A stretch of DNA of 64,000 nt from Siniperca chuatsi (taxonomy: Eukaryota; Chordata; Actinopteri; Centrarchiformes; Sinipercidae): contig NC_058042.1 of NCBI RefSeq assembly GCF_020085105.1, positions 16,724,001-16,788,000 of the forward strand, in the 5' to 3' direction. Below are positions 45,431 through 64,000 of the stretch, piece after piece; position 1 is the first letter of the stretch, and each line of letters opens with the position of its first letter. A program made the translations under genes and the position numbers. Under the pieces are notes generated by a model, which saw nothing but the letters and a program-made list of their open reading frames with translations, did no database searches and was not told the origin of the DNA.

Positions 45431-47329
45431 GCATTTCAATACCTTTTAGCTTGAATAACATACAAAGAGCTTTCCCTCACCATCAGTTTGCACCATCACA
45501 AACTTGCACTACACTGTCCAGTCATTTGACAATATAAGGAGGAGATGGTGGTGTTAGCCGCCCTTTAGATCTTGTGGACGGAAGTTTTCCTTTCACACAT
45601 AGTTGAACACGTAAATACCCAAATTTATTTAAGAGTGAAAACTATTAGTGGGGCTAATATATCTCTCTACATCTGATTTATCAATGACTCTAGTACAAAT
45701 TGTTTCACCACAGTGTGGCAACATGTTGGCACGTGAAAAATAGTATAACAAAGATATGAAAGCAAAAAACACAAGAGGAAGAGGCGATAAGACATGTTTT
45801 TAGGCTAATATTACATTTGGCATGATATTAAAAAGGCTACTATTATTAAATGTAGCCTTTACATAGTTTGTCCATTGAATATGTATGGCTGTCGGTATGC
45901 TGTTTCAGTCTGTACTCTACGTCAAAACATTTTACAATTTTTCAAATATCTAAGAATAAAGTATAAAACATCTTGCTAACAAAACACAAGTCTTTTAGTT
46001 TTTTTCCCCCCTCAGACTCAAATTTAGTTGTCAGCTGTGCGTCTGTGTCCTTGTTTAAACTTTGAAACTGTGCCACTTAGTGTTTAGTTTTTTGTTTTGC
46101 TAATTATTTGAACATGCACTTGAAACACATGTCTGGATTACTGCACATTATAGTGATTATTCAAAGTTGCCTGTCAATAATTAAAAATGATAAACAGAAA
46201 GTCTCTGAGGAGTACCAGAGAGAAAATATCAATGTGATACTAAACAAGGCCAAACGAGGCTGCACCCCAAATGATCCTCCAATATTCACGCACACATATG
46301 AGAGTTATGTAACATTTTCTCTGCTGCTGTGTCACTCAGTCAGTGTATATGCTGAGAAACCACTTGGCTCATCTTTTATTCTTCCTGTGGTTTTGAATAA
46401 TTCAATACACCTATTAAGTAAGTATACAACTCCTTGGACACAGGTAGTAAAGTATACTTTTGTGTTGTCTTGCATATTGCTGTGTATTCACTTATAACGC
46501 AGCACATGGGCGGGTTTATCAAGGGTGGAAACTCAATACAGTCTCTATTGCAGTTTTTTTTTCATTCTCTAGCATTGAGCCTAGAAACGACAGTCTGTGG
46601 TATATTTTGTCTTCACTCCAGATGGAAGGTGTTTTTCATCCTCCAGAGGACAGCAGAGAAGTCACATACTGCACTGTACCTCACTTTATATAAACAGAGC
46701 ATTTCTGTTTATGTTAAAGGCCTTGGACAATGTTTCAGGGCTACAAATCAAACTCTTTGTCATCTGTAGGCCACAGTGTTAGTATGTGTGTGGTTCAGCT
46801 ACTTCTATAAAAGCAGCATTACAAAAGAAAAGTTTACCACGTTTCATGATACAAATCAGTACAATCACTTTACACTTTTTTGACAACATAGGTAGGTCTC
46901 TGAAACAGAATAAATAATCTTGCAGAAAAGAGATTAACAGTTTAATCCACAACAAAGATGGGGTGAACTGAAGTAGATTCAAGAGAACGCCAAATATACC
47001 GCAAATATTATGACACACAGCTCAAAAACAAAAGAAAGAAGAAAGTCTTCCTCTTAAAAAAGTGTTCTCACTGTAACATTATTGTGAAATAATAAAGTGG
47101 TCTGACCAAAACCTCCAAACACAGCCTAAAAATTATCTTTACATAAGAGTTGTTCCTGACTCTTTGTGGATTTGAAGATTTTCACCCAACTGTCAAACTC
47201 AGGGAAAGGCAGGCGGACTGTGCTCATAAGACATCAAAGACCTAAAGTGGCCTTTACTGTTTTCTCTTTTCATTTGGGGAAATGAAGGGTGAAGCCTCTC
47301 TTTTGTTTTTTTATTTATTTTTTTAACCT

Positions 47330-47560
47330 ACACACATGCATGCATGTGTAGGTTAATTGATGACTCTAAAATTGCCCGTATTGAATGAATGTGAGAGTGA
47401 ATGGTTGTCTGTCCTTGTTTGTGTCTGTGTTAGCCCTGCGACGAGTTGGCCACTGTCCAGGGTGTACCCTGCCTAAGGCCCAAAGTCACTGGGATAGGCT
47501 CCAGTCACCCGCGACCCCTAACGGGACCAAGCGGTAGAAAATGGATGGAAATGGATTTAT
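47330..47560. repeat. Common teleost interspersed repeat (GCGGTAGAAAATGGATGG end)
   Basis: Blocks AATTGCCCGTATTGAATG, CCAGGGTGTACCCTGCCT, GGGATAGGCTCCAGTCACCC and AAGCGGTAGAAAATGGATGG occur in the order found in a widespread fish repeat. The left part includes a 24-bp imperfect palindrome around CATGCATGCATG. It is noncoding. Confidence 0.6.
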
Positions 47561-47801
47561 TTTTTTATTTTTTTATTTTTTTTAGCAGCTGGCAGATAAA
47601 ATGTGGAGGCTGTGTGCTGCTGTTCCAAAACTTTGAATGACTCATGTGAAATACCCTGACGAGGTTCTGCTGTCAGATGATTTTCTCTTGATATTGTTCA
47701 GCAGCAATCATTCTGTATTGAGACACAAAATCTGGGGAATAAAGCACTCAGTGTGTGTCTCTATCAGACAGTCTGTGTATAAAATGTCCCTTCTTATCAT
47801 C

Positions 47802-47802
47802 A

Positions 47803-47857
<55 letters not shown>

Positions 47858-47858
47858 T
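47802..47858. repeat. (CA)n(GA)n compound microsatellite
   Basis: About ten CA units run directly into about seventeen GA units, then a short GT run. Open frames across it on both strands are low-complexity artefacts. Confidence 0.9.
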
Positions 47859-48268
47859 GTGTCATTTTGGTCCAGGATGTAAACCTCCTATGTGAGCACT
47901 GCGCCTCTGTTTTGACTTCAGATATTATTGTGACTTTATGGTTCACAGCAAAGAGGTTTTCTTTATCACTCAGTGTCTGGGTCACAGTGAAAGCTCAGAT
48001 GTTGTTCACAATCTGCAGAATAATCCCAAAGACCCTTTTGACTTTGTGTGTTTCGGCTGTGTCTCCCTGCTGTCTCTGAGGTGTGTAGTAGCATGGCAGA
48101 GGTTGTGGAAATGATCTGCTTTTACCACACTTCATCTCATGTCATCTCTTTAGCGTTCACCCTTAAGTCCCCACTCCAACATTAAATATCACATTTCAGA
48201 TCAGTGTTTGGGTCATTGCAAAGAGAAAAGAGGAACAAATGAACTCAAGCTTCAAAAACAGTGTTTGT

Positions 48269-48274
48269 TTATTT
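48269..48274 (-). terminator. Probable rassf10 polyadenylation signal
   Basis: TTTATT on the + strand reads AATAAA on the - strand, about 245 bp after the rassf10 stop. It would give a short 3' UTR. Confidence 0.45.
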
Positions 48275-48517
48275 TTATGTCAAAGCAACAACTTTCTTGG
48301 TGAGATTGACACTTATTACCCAACAAAAAATAACTGTAGTCGTTCTTTAACCAGTGTAAGAAGGGTGTTTTTAAAAATATGGGGATTATTATGATTCCAT
48401 ACAAAGATAAATTCAGTTTAAATTTTCGTTTACTTCAGAGTAATTATGATCCCTGAGACTGTAGAAGTTCATTCTTCATCTGGTTGAAAAATGATAGGCG
48501 ACCTTCCTGGTAAAAAC

Positions 48518-49855
48518 CTAAACCAGTGACTCCCACACAGGGTGGCTGTCTGAGTCCTGACTGTGCAGAGAGCTTAAGCCAGTGTCTGAGTCGTCGTCGT
48601 TCACACTGTGAGCTTTTGACAGACCCCTGGCCTGCTCCACCCACTCGCTTTTCCTCTCCAAAGTGCTCATCATCCCCGTCTTATCATCTGTCGCGTGGCT
48701 ACATCTCTCCTCACGGGCTGTCCCTTCCGCTATGTCCAAAGTGTTCACTTTCTCCAGCAAATCCCTCATCTCCTTCTCCCTCGCCCGGCAAATCTCCTGG
48801 GTCAGCTCTAAATCGCTCCTAATAGCTTCTAAATCCGTGTTGAGGCGCAGGCCGATGTATAAACTCGCGTCTAGCTGTGTCCTGATCCTCTCTCCTTCCA
48901 AAAGCAGCTCGTTTTCTGATGTGTTTGCCTCGCTGATGTGGAGGGATGGCGCGCCCTCGCCGGGCTCTGCGTCTTTGCTCTGCAGCTCCTCTTCCCTCCG
49001 CTGCATCCAGCGGTGGTTCAGCTCCTCCTGCATCTGCACCGTGATGATGTCTATAAGGGCTTCCTGCTCCCACAGCTCCTCTTGTAGTCTAACCACCTCC
49101 TCACACCGCCGGACATACTCTTCAAACTTGGCGACAGTCTCAGCTGAACACAGTGTGTCTCCCTCTCGGCTGGAAGCTGTAGCAGCATCCACTAAATACG
49201 TGTCCTGCACATAATTAATCCCGTGTCTTTTAATTCTGTCAAAATGCACCTTCGCCTCGCACCTCTCGATCTCTGAGTCCAGCTCTGTAATCCTCTGAAT
49301 CTGCTGGCGGATTGTATGATCCTGAGAAATCACAAGATGAGCCAAAGTTTCCATCTTTTCCGCAGAGGACGCATCTATGTGCGCCGCCTGCGCTCTTTTT
49401 GTATTATTGATCTTCTCCAACTTTCTGAAAGCTTTCCTGACAATCCGACGCTGTTTCTCAGGTGAGATGCCACCCACGGGAGACCGTGCGGTCCCCTTGG
49501 TAACACAGGGGCTGTGTTTACTGAGCACCACACGCGCCTCTGCGCTCCGGGCTCCGTGGTTCGCCAAAGACGCCTCGCTCTTCACCAAAGCGAACTTCAC
49601 GTTGCTCTGCTCCTCTCCCCACGCGACCCAAAGCCGTAAAATCTTGGTTTTGTTCGATAAAATCCTCTCGAAACCTCTCCATTTCTCCACTATGCAGTAA
49701 GACTGTGAGGTGTGCTGTGAGTTTTGGTCTTCCAGAAGCACTTTGACAACATCAGCGCAGGTTGTGCGCTTTGACAAGCCGAAGACGAGCTTTTCCTCTC
49801 GGCAGACCCACACTGATATCTTACTCTCCTCTATCTTGGTCTCATCCGACTCCAT
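48518..49855 (-). CDS. rassf10: Ras association domain-containing protein 10 (Rassf10)
   Basis: N-terminal RASSF family scaffold, a candidate tumour suppressor in mammals that acts at centrosomes and in mitosis. It is a single-exon gene of 445 codons, as in human (507). The N-terminal Ras-association domain spans about residues 10-85: KISVWVCREEKLVFGLSKRT, then CADVVKVLLEDQ and YCIVEKWRGFERILSNKTKI. A basic stretch (KQRRIVRKAFRKLEKINNTK, about 133-153) leads into long coiled coil, roughly residues 165-225 and 250-380 (for example EEVVRLQEELWEQEALI). The tail is acidic and serine-rich. The start is supported by the match of the first 25 residues to human RASSF10. It lacks the N-terminal low-complexity insert of the mammalian protein. 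Same strand as bmal1 and tead1, as in human. Confidence 0.94.
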   Translation of the reverse strand: MESDETKIEESKISVWVCREEKLVFGLSKRTTCADVVKVLLEDQNSQHTSQSYCIVEKWRGFERILSNKTKILRLWVAWGEEQSNVKFALVKSEASLANHGARSAEARVVLSKHSPCVTKGTARSPVGGISPEKQRRIVRKAFRKLEKINNTKRAQAAHIDASSAEKMETLAHLVISQDHTIRQQIQRITELDSEIERCEAKVHFDRIKRHGINYVQDTYLVDAATASSREGDTLCSAETVAKFEEYVRRCEEVVRLQEELWEQEALIDIITVQMQEELNHRWMQRREEELQSKDAEPGEGAPSLHISEANTSENELLLEGERIRTQLDASLYIGLRLNTDLEAIRSDLELTQEICRAREKEMRDLLEKVNTLDIAEGTAREERCSHATDDKTGMMSTLERKSEWVEQARGLSKAHSVNDDDSDTGLSSLHSQDSDSHPVWESLV

Positions 49856-50448
49856 CGTGAATATCTGCTTAACTGTATTTCTTATAGATTAAAATCAGGA
49901 AAAAGTCTTAAAATAGATTTAAATCCGCATGACTGGAGAAAAGCGCGGCCATGTCCATACTCATTAACTCTGTGTGCGTGCGCGCTGCGTCCCAGACACA
50001 TCTGAGAAGTTGCTGATGGGGCTGGAGGTTTGGAGGTCCATGTGTCCAGGAAACACTTCTAGTGCGTTTATGGCGCGCCCTCAGGAGACAGCCTCTGCTG
50101 TGATCACATGACTGCACACGTAAGTGTCAGGAAAGAGGACTTCATATTGTGATGTGTGACTTTGTGCTGAGAAGATGACTTCAGGACAGTATTGATCACC
50201 AGCTACTGATTTCTGTGGCATGTTGAAGGTTTACTGTGTCATAATGGCCACTGTATCCACTACTCTGATGAAATGTTAAAGGGTTAAATGTCTTAGAATT
50301 GCCACACTGTTTAAACCCTGACTTCAGTGTTTAAAACATAATGGAAATATTTACGAACAAAAATTATTTATTGGGATGTATTCACTCAAATTTAACTGAG
50401 TGGACAATACAAAACTTTTATAATGATGATTGATTATTATTACTTTTT

Positions 50449-50475
50449 TATAATAATAATAATAATAATAATAAG
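50449..50475. repeat. (AAT)n microsatellite
   Basis: About nine AAT units lie upstream of rassf10. Confidence 0.85.
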
Positions 50476-50557
50476 TATATAGGAAAAGTACTACTAAAGT
50501 TGAGTATTATTGCTTCAAGTGGCAGTGGGAGATACTTGATTAAAATATAGGGGGAAA

Positions 50558-50558
50558 A

Positions 50559-50592
<34 letters not shown>
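50558..50592. repeat. (GT)n microsatellite
   Basis: About sixteen GT units, then a short TA run. Confidence 0.9.
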
Positions 50593-50597
<5 letters not shown>

Positions 50598-50827
50598 CCT
50601 GTGTTGTTTGTGTGACCGTTCAGACTGATATCAGAATTTACGAGTAACTCCAGGTCTTTTCCTCTTGTCTCTGTACATTCATGAAGTGAAGTCATACAGC
50701 TCCCATCTTGTCTTTCTATTGTTTTTGTATGCAGACATGTCGCCTGAAAGCTGCACGGAGCTGCAGCGTTGACTATTCTCCGGGAGATGACATGACATGT
50801 TGTATTGTTAAAATGAAAAATGTTGCT

Positions 50828-51380
50828 TAAAGGTTCTATATGTAACTTTCAGAAAACCCTTGTTAATAATGACACCTTTGGCAGTTAAGTGAACTGCAGG
50901 CAGCATCCTGCTGCTGCATGGCGCGAGCGAGCATCATCCTGGGCATCGGGCAAAAGAGACACGAGACTGAACGCTGTTAGTATACTCAGTATTTTGTTAG
51001 TGAGCAAGCGAGCTAAAGTTAGCCAGCCAGCTACAACCCAGCCACCCTGCATGTATTTGGCCGCCCCGCAACGCCAGCCGACAAAGTAACCTGCAAACGG
51101 CAAGCAAAAGCAATATATTTCACATGCTTTGCAGTAATGTTAGCTTGACTTTGGACTTTGTGTTTGACTCTGTGTTTCGGTTGGTGTCGGTCATTTGTTA
51201 GTGGACTCCATTTCTGAGCCAAATTAAGAAAGCGTTGTACACTGTTGCGCACTGAGCACACATAAACGTGACACAAAGATATTTACTTACAATCCAACAC
51301 ATTGAGAAATCCGAGTGGAGCAGTGGTGACCCCTCCTTCTGTTGGATTGCACTTTTGTTTTCAGTGATGTGAATATTCAG
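50828..51380. repeat. Teleost interspersed repeat (GGTTCTATATGTAACTTTCAG start)
   Basis: The opening text GGTTCTATATGTAACTTTCA followed by AAACCCTTGTTAATAATGAC is that of a common fish DNA element. The interior is GC-richer than its surroundings. The right border is uncertain and no target duplication was found. Confidence 0.45.
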
Positions 51381-51745
51381 GGTCACTTTGCTTTTGTTGA
51401 TATGACTGAGTGTGCACTGGCATTGGATCGTGTAAATGACACCTTCAGATACTCAAGTTGTCATTTAAAAGTTTCTGGTGATGATACCTGGAGGGTTAGA
51501 AACACTGTGTACTAAAGAATAATGGTTGAGTATTAATTGAATGTTGAACAAGTGTCAGCTAAGACTGTGCTGCTTTGATTGGTCTGTCCTTGATACTTAA
51601 AGGCAAGCATCTTTTTAAAATGCATCGTTTTGACCCTGCTAGCTTTGAGTATCTTTTCTTCTCATCGACTGCCAAACAAAAGCAAATAAAACCAAAGACG
51701 AGGTGTGCCAGTTTCTGCACATGCGTCTTGTGGTTTTACAATATA

Positions 51746-52073
51746 TGCAAAAGTGTTTGCCCCCTTCCTGATTTCTTATTTTTTTGCATGTTTGTCACGC
51801 TTAAATGTTTCAGATCATCAAACAAATTTAAATATTAGTCAAAGATAACACAAGTAAACACAAAATGCAGTTTTTAAATGAAAGTTGTTATTATTAAGGG
51901 AAAACAAAATCCAAACCTACATGGCCCTGTGTGAAAAAGTGATTACCCCCTAAACCTAATAACTGGTTGGGCCACCCTTAGCAGCAACAACTGCAATCAA
52001 GAGTTTGCGATAACTTGCAATGTTGACAAACATGCAAAAAATTAAGAAATCAGGAAGGGGGCAACACTTTTGC
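51746..52073. mobile_element. MITE with ~50-bp terminal inverted repeats
   Basis: The left end (51746-51796) and right end (52024-52073) are near-perfect reverse complements over about 50 bp, both containing TGCAAAAGTG, CCCCCTTCCTGATTTCTTA and TTGCATGTTTGTCA. The interior has GGTTGGGCCACCCTTAGCAG, known from abundant fish elements. It has no transposase, and the superfamily is not assigned. Confidence 0.75.
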
Positions 52074-53045
52074 ACACTACTGTATGATTGGTCTTGTTCT
52101 CAAAGCTTTGGTGGATATACGAGTGAGAGAAAGAGACCCCTTCATCTTTGCTTTAACCACATTACAGAGCCTTGTCAGACCAGGGCAAATGAAACACATT
52201 TGAAACTAGAGCACATACCTCCCATCAATGTGCACAATCCTCTAAATTTCTTATTTCAATAAAATTAAATCTTCACTTGGATTTAAGTACACATGGACAA
52301 TCATTCTTACATTTACTTATATCCTGGGTCTATTATGGCTCCATACATGGATAAATTACAACATTTCAATTAAGTCAGACTCGTGAGCATTGAGTTATGG
52401 CCAATGTATCATGTTAGTGTAGTGCCACCTAAAGGTAAAATACCATAAAAATGTGTAGTATCAGAGTTGAGCACATAAAAGACAGCCTTGAGCTACAGAA
52501 TCCAGGATCAATAATTTTGCTTTTTCCCCTCACAGTTATTATTTAAAATGTAAAGTACTTTATAAATGACCACATGGTGGCGCTATGCACTCCAAAAACT
52601 GTTCAGTTTGGGCATGACTTTTTACTGAACTCTGTTAAATAGTTTTTCAGTTTGGAGCACTTTCACATGCTTAATTTGTACCAGCAGTATGGTCTGAGAA
52701 CCCCTCTATCCCAGACATAATAATCACTTCAACAATCACTATTTTCAGTCTAAACGTTGCCTGTGTGAACTCCCATCTGGACAAAGCCTTTACTGTCTTC
52801 AAAGGGTTACTTCAAAACCACAGGAATCAGCTGATAAACTAAATGACAGTTGTTTTAAAACAGGGGCTATACTTTGACAACAACCAAATCTGAGTTACAA
52901 ATGTTAGTTTGTTTTAATCAAACACAGCTGGAAAACAAGCTAATATTTCTATATTTTAGTTGACAAACTCAATGTCCTCTGATACCTGTAGTTCAAATGG
53001 TCAGGTTTGCTTTCAAATGTTGTATGTGACCAAACTGAAATTACA

Positions 53046-53146
<101 letters not shown>

Positions 53147-53469
53147 AAAAAAAATACAATTTACTGGTGCCTTAATTTATGGGTTTAATTCAAAAGGAAG
53201 GAAATCATGCTGCATTTGCTTTTAATTAAACAATATCTCCCTCTGGTGATGGTTTCTGTTACTACAATGGTATATTAAAATATACTCCCTTACATGTGAA
53301 ACAGGGGCACCAGCAGTTAAATAAAAAGCAAGTGACAGGCTCCATCTACTGTTGATCTGAGGTTTTTGCAGTTAAAGAGTTAAATGGATGGTGCCTCATG
53401 AGGTCCGTACCACACAGTCACATCTGTAATACTGCTTTCTGAGTGAATATTCAAACGTCAGCACAATAA

Positions 53470-56400
53470 TTATGTTAAATGTTTAATTGACAACAAAAGG
53501 AGGCAATATTTTTCAGATTCATTTAACTTCAATATTGCATACATACAAAGTATCTAGAAAGCTACAAAATATCTATTATCAAGAAGGCATCATAATGTTA
53601 CGGAGCAAAGACAAGACCATATGCAGAACACAGAAACATCGCAGAGCTTCTTTTCTCTCCTTTGCTCCAACACATTTCATGGATACAAAAAGATATCACA
53701 CATTTGTACCAAGAAAAGCTAAGATATATAATTTTGTACAGAGCACCTTTTTACAAAAACAAGTCTGCACACAAAAACCCAAATGTATGATAACTGTGTG
53801 TGAGCTGTGTGAAAAATCACTTTAAAGCCACCATCTGAAAATGGTCATAAAACAAAAAAGGTACCAGTACCTACTCTTCGACAGAATTACAAATAACAAG
53901 AGCTAAACTGCTGATATGTTTGTAGCATGATTTCTCAACTTAGCTGATTTTTATTTTATTTTTTATTTTTTTGTCATTTTCTCTTCTAATGGTCCACCAG
54001 ACATTCGTGCCATCGAAGGCATCAGTCCTGCTGTTTCAGTGTTGAAACGACATGTCACAATGTACCAGCAGTGCAGCAGCAACATCATTACCATCTTATT
54101 GGGCTTGCAATATACAGACAATGTCATCACAAAACCAAGTACAACTGTATACAAGTACAATAAGAAAACAGGAACATCTCACTAAGTAATCAATAAATGT
54201 GAACAGATACATAGGGTAAACTTAAGAAAAAGCCTATTAAAACTCCACAGTGTCCACAGGACTGTGGCAAAATACTGAATGATTGAACTTTATCTGCATC
54301 CACCAGAGACATTGTCTGCAATTATTTAGAGCTTCTTCGGTTAAAATACTTTAGATGATTATAATTTTTTGTAAGAAACAGTAAATGTTTGAGTAGCTAT
54401 GGTCCTTAAAAGTATTAACCTCGACAGCCTTGTCCACACTAGCAGTTGTGAAAAATTGGGTTTAGTTTCTGAAACAGCATCTCAAAACAGGTTTTGGAAA
54501 CAACCACATTAAAACAGCTCCAAATACATTTTTTTTTTAATTTGTACTGTTAAATCAACTTTTTTGTCTCAAAGATAATAATTGATAAAAGCTTGTGTCG
54601 GTACCTGCCTCGTCAAACGCAACATTGTTAAAGTGTGATGTGGTTTTCACATCGTGAGAGCGTGTGGTCGCGGGAAAGAGGAAACCATAATGTCTCCAAA
54701 AACCTTTTTTTTTTTTCCTCTTTCTTTTAAAAACACTTGAACCTGCAAGTGTGCACAAAGCAGACAGCTGCAGTGTTTATCTGAGCTGACATCCTGCATG
54801 CAGTCAGCGGCTGCACGTGGAGCCGCAAGCAAAGAAACAGCTTTTCTTCAAATACATCATTTGTGAAATCAATTTACAATGTAATAAAAATGAATATATC
54901 ATTTATTTATTTGACCAGTAACCAGCTTTCTCCTGCTGTCATTAAAATCCTTTAAAAAAGGCAATGTGGTGATTGGTTTTACTTATGTCTCATTTTTGGT
55001 CTAGCAACATTAAATTTTAAATTTCTGTTTGATCTTTTTGAAGCAGGACATTTTAAACCAAAGGCACTTCCTTGCTACCGTGCAGGACATGACAAAAGAT
55101 TGACTGTATCTCTGTATTTTTGGTCTTTTACAACAGGAAAGGCAGTCAGTCTGTTTATAGTACACTCTTTGAAAAAAGGCTGATGTTTTAGGAACATATT
55201 GCAGCGTTAGAGAAAAATATAACCTGCATTATAACTGTTATTATAACTTAATTTAACATAAGTGTACTGCCCCTTAACAACAACAAAAAAAAAAAACTGT
55301 ATTTCTAGGAGTGTACCAATTATAAGAAACATCATTTCTCAGATGTGAAGATGTACCAAGTAATATACTGGTGAGTTATTTTTGCCTGTTTCATCCACAA
55401 AACTGATTTTAGACTTAAAACAAAGCAAAGGGTAATGTTAGAGTATATTCTAAGGCACTGTACATCTACACTTTGGCAGATAGTGTTGTGAATTTCATAC
55501 ACAATGCAAACATAGAAAGAGTCTTCCTGCGTAGAGATCACAGTTTTAGTGGCATCTTTTGGAGTTCACACAGCTATAACATGTTTAAGGCTGGGGGTTG
55601 GTGTAGGCCACAGAAACATGTGAACATAGTGTGAACATGAAGGCAGCAACACTCTTGGCTTGGAGTTATTACACCACGATCCCAGAGGGGAAAACTATTG
55701 AGAGTCTTTCGGGGGCAAAGCCACAGCATACTGAACAAGGCCTGCTGTCTACAAGTGATTTTATAGTGTTGTGATTATTTAAACAGAAAGAAAAGTAAGC
55801 ATCACTAAAGCAAGTCCAGGAAGGGGAACAAAGTGCTTTTGGACAAGATGAGAGTAATTTTAAGCAGTACTTTCACCCGTCTAAAACCTAAAAATTCTCT
55901 TATCGGTTGTCAGAGAGAAAAGACTCGTTTGTAGCACAGAAAATGCTTAGCAGGTGGTAAGACTTCTACATTCATGGAGCAGATGCAGGCAAAATGTTTG
56001 TAGTATTTTCACAGTGCAACAACAATTCTGTTGTTAGTGTCTAAGACTTGGAGTGCGTCAACAGGGATAAATATACTTCTGAAAGCTGAGTTGTTTGTGT
56101 TTTTTAAAGAAATAGCAGTAATTTTGCAATATTCATGACCACTTGCTTCCTTCCAACTACTGTCTATGTAGTGTTGTGTAAGTTTAGCTTCTTTGGAAAA
56201 TCTATTGGCTGTGGGTGCACATCTGTAAATTGACTATATGTATGCTCACAAATTATGAACTACAGACATATAAAACACACTCAAACATATTACACAGACG
56301 ACATCAGGCCGCTGATAGAAAAGGCCAGCATCCTTTTTTTCTTAGTCTACATAACAAAGCAGAAGACAACACACATTTCCATTTACCAAATTAATCTAGT

Positions 56401-56689
56401 GAATTCTTTAAGAACGGCCACATTTAAACCCAACATAGACCAACTCAACATATTTTAAAGGAGAATTCCCATATTTAAACATAAAACAACTGTACCGCAA
56501 TTCACAACTGCAGTCAAATAACAAACACTTTATATTAAAACAAATTTATAACAACTGACTTCACCCGATACCATGACCAAAAAGCATTGTAGGTGTGACT
56601 TTCAGGTAGAGGCACTGCCACTTGTTTGTGAGGTTGGTAAGTCTATGAAAAGAGGGAGGTTGGGGTGGGGGGGAAGGGCTCGGAGCCTC
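53470..56689 (-). other. Probable long 3' UTR of tead1
   Basis: No other coding sequence lies between the tead1 stop and the (AT)n tract. Mammalian TEAD1 has a very long 3' UTR, so most of this is inferred to be transcribed on the - strand. Several + strand TTTATT/TTTATTT motifs (for example near 53948) could be poly(A) signals. The true end cannot be fixed from the sequence. Confidence 0.4.
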
Positions 56690-62766
<6,077 letters not shown>

Positions 62767-63537
62767 CTGCAGTAACACCAGAATAAAAAAAGATCCATCC
62801 TGTCTGTGGGTTATGTTCATTTTAAGACCCTATAACAAATAAAACACTTATGTCATATTGTTTATGTTGTCCTGATGTTGTCACTGGCTACAGTACTCGT
62901 TACTTCCAATAAAAATGCCCACAAACTGTACAAGCAAAACTAATTAAAGTGTAAATTACAGCCATATCTTCCCTTGAAACCAGTTTTTTAGGTCAGCACA
63001 ATGCAACACATTGGGCACCGTTCAGGAAACATTTGTGTGTACAAATTTGCCCTTAACGTGTTCATTTGTAGGATTCATCAATATTTTATTTCCAAAATAT
63101 TTGTACGAATAAAATAAAATATACAACTAGTCGGAACTCAATCCAGTACGCAGAAATACTAAATATTGTTTGTGGCAAGTTCTAGGCAAGAATTAATATA
63201 ATTATTATAGTTTTTTCAACATTTTTCATCACATTTGCGTTCTAGTGTAATAACACAAAATAGCCTTGGGATTTATTTGATCCAAGATGACGTTCCATGG
63301 AGTAAAATAAGTCTCCGTGAGTCCTGTATCCACAGCCAACAGATATTTTCGTTCCTTTTGAAAACATGTTTCTATTTTTACTTTGACTCAGGAGCGGCCA
63401 TCTAATTTACAATCAATCCTAAATCACAAAAAAACTTAACATGGGTAAGAATAAAATCAGTGGTCTGTGCACGTCTTGTGAATTAGACAATGGGTTTTTC
63501 GTATTTTTTTTCCCATTTAACTTTTATGAGCAAGTTT

Positions 63538-63835
63538 TAAAAAGGGACAGTTCACCCCAAAAATCAAAAATATATATTTTCCCTCTTACCGGTAGTGCTG
63601 TTTATCCATTTAGATTGTTTTGATATTAGATATCGACCCTAGAGATGACTAGATTTTTTTTGAATATAATGGGACTATATGGCACTCGGCTTTTGGTGCT
63701 CAAAGCGCATTTGAAAAACTCAACAGCAATGTCTCTTTGCAGAAATCATGACCCGGTTACTCAAATCCACAACACACATCATAATCCACAACCTTTCTAC
63801 ATGAAACTGCTCACAAGGTGAACTGTCCCCTTTTA
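63538..63835. repeat. Common teleost repeat (AAAGGGACAGTTCACCCC)
   Basis: Starts AAAAAGGGACAGTTCACCCC and continues with CTCTTACCGGTAGTGCTGTT, CAATGTCTCTTTGCAGAAAT and CATGACCCGGTTACTCAA, the block order of a frequent fish interspersed repeat. The far end, GGTGAACTGTCCCCTTTT, is an inverted version of the start, so the element has terminal inverted repeats. It lies in a tead1 intron. Confidence 0.6.
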
Positions 63836-64000
63836 AGAGGAGGAAAAAAAAACAAAAAAACAAACAACATTCCTGAATGAGGCTAAATATGTTGCATGCC
63901 AGAATTTTCTGCAGTTGCATTGATTGCTACTTTCTGATTGATATATGTACAATATTAAAGTGCTTAAATTCTTACAATTTAAAAAAAATAGCTAACAATT

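Noticed and set aside
46108..46769. Overlapping open frames of 111-129 codons on the + strand
   Set aside because: They are low-complexity and hydrophobic, overlap in all three frames, and have no recognisable domain. They fit chance in AT-rich DNA.
48663..49214. 183-codon open frame on the + strand
   Set aside because: It lies wholly antisense to the rassf10 coding sequence and is Ser-rich because of that codon bias. It is a shadow.

Overview
The window is vertebrate nuclear DNA from a ray-finned (teleost, probably percomorph) fish. Genes are split into short exons with GT/AG junctions, the DNA is AT-rich, and fish-type repeats are abundant (L2-like LINE, tRNA-derived SINE, hAT-like and other MITEs, Penelope-like elements). 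The gene order is the block known from human 11p15: PTH, BTBD10, BMAL1 (ARNTL), RASSF10, TEAD1. Relative orientations also match: pth and btbd10 are on the + strand, and bmal1, rassf10 and tead1 are on the - strand.

Layout. 1-5.5 kb: intergenic DNA with a LINE fragment. 5.58-6.64 kb: a complete parathyroid hormone gene with a TATA box, a noncoding first exon, two coding exons and a poly(A) signal. 8.7-16.7 kb: a complete btbd10 gene with eight coding exons that sum to an intact 491-codon frame. One of its introns holds a 721-bp hAT-type MITE with a perfect 8-bp target duplication. 18.6-25.7 kb: a bmal1 (arntl) paralogue on the - strand. PAS-A, PAS-B and adjoining exons are recognisable and mostly in frame. 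One PAS-A exon has an in-frame TAA, no bHLH exon can be found, and the C-terminal part is eroded, so I call it a pseudogene or very recently disabled copy. Two Penelope-like insertions lie in its introns, both with target-site duplications.

26-48 kb: a gene-poor stretch with an L2-like LINE 3' fragment, a SINE, several MITE families and simple repeats. 48.5-49.9 kb: the intronless rassf10 gene (445 codons, - strand). 53.5-62.8 kb: the 3' half of tead1 (- strand). It has a long probable 3' UTR and the last five coding exons, which cover the YAP/TAZ-binding domain. The N-terminal TEA-domain exons lie beyond the right edge.

The genes do not form one pathway: a calcium hormone, a BTB adaptor, a clock transcription factor, a RASSF scaffold and the Hippo-pathway DNA-binding partner. 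They are linked by ancient synteny rather than function. The most notable points are the disabled bmal1 copy and the Penelope-like insertions with inverted terminal arms and hammerhead-like motifs.
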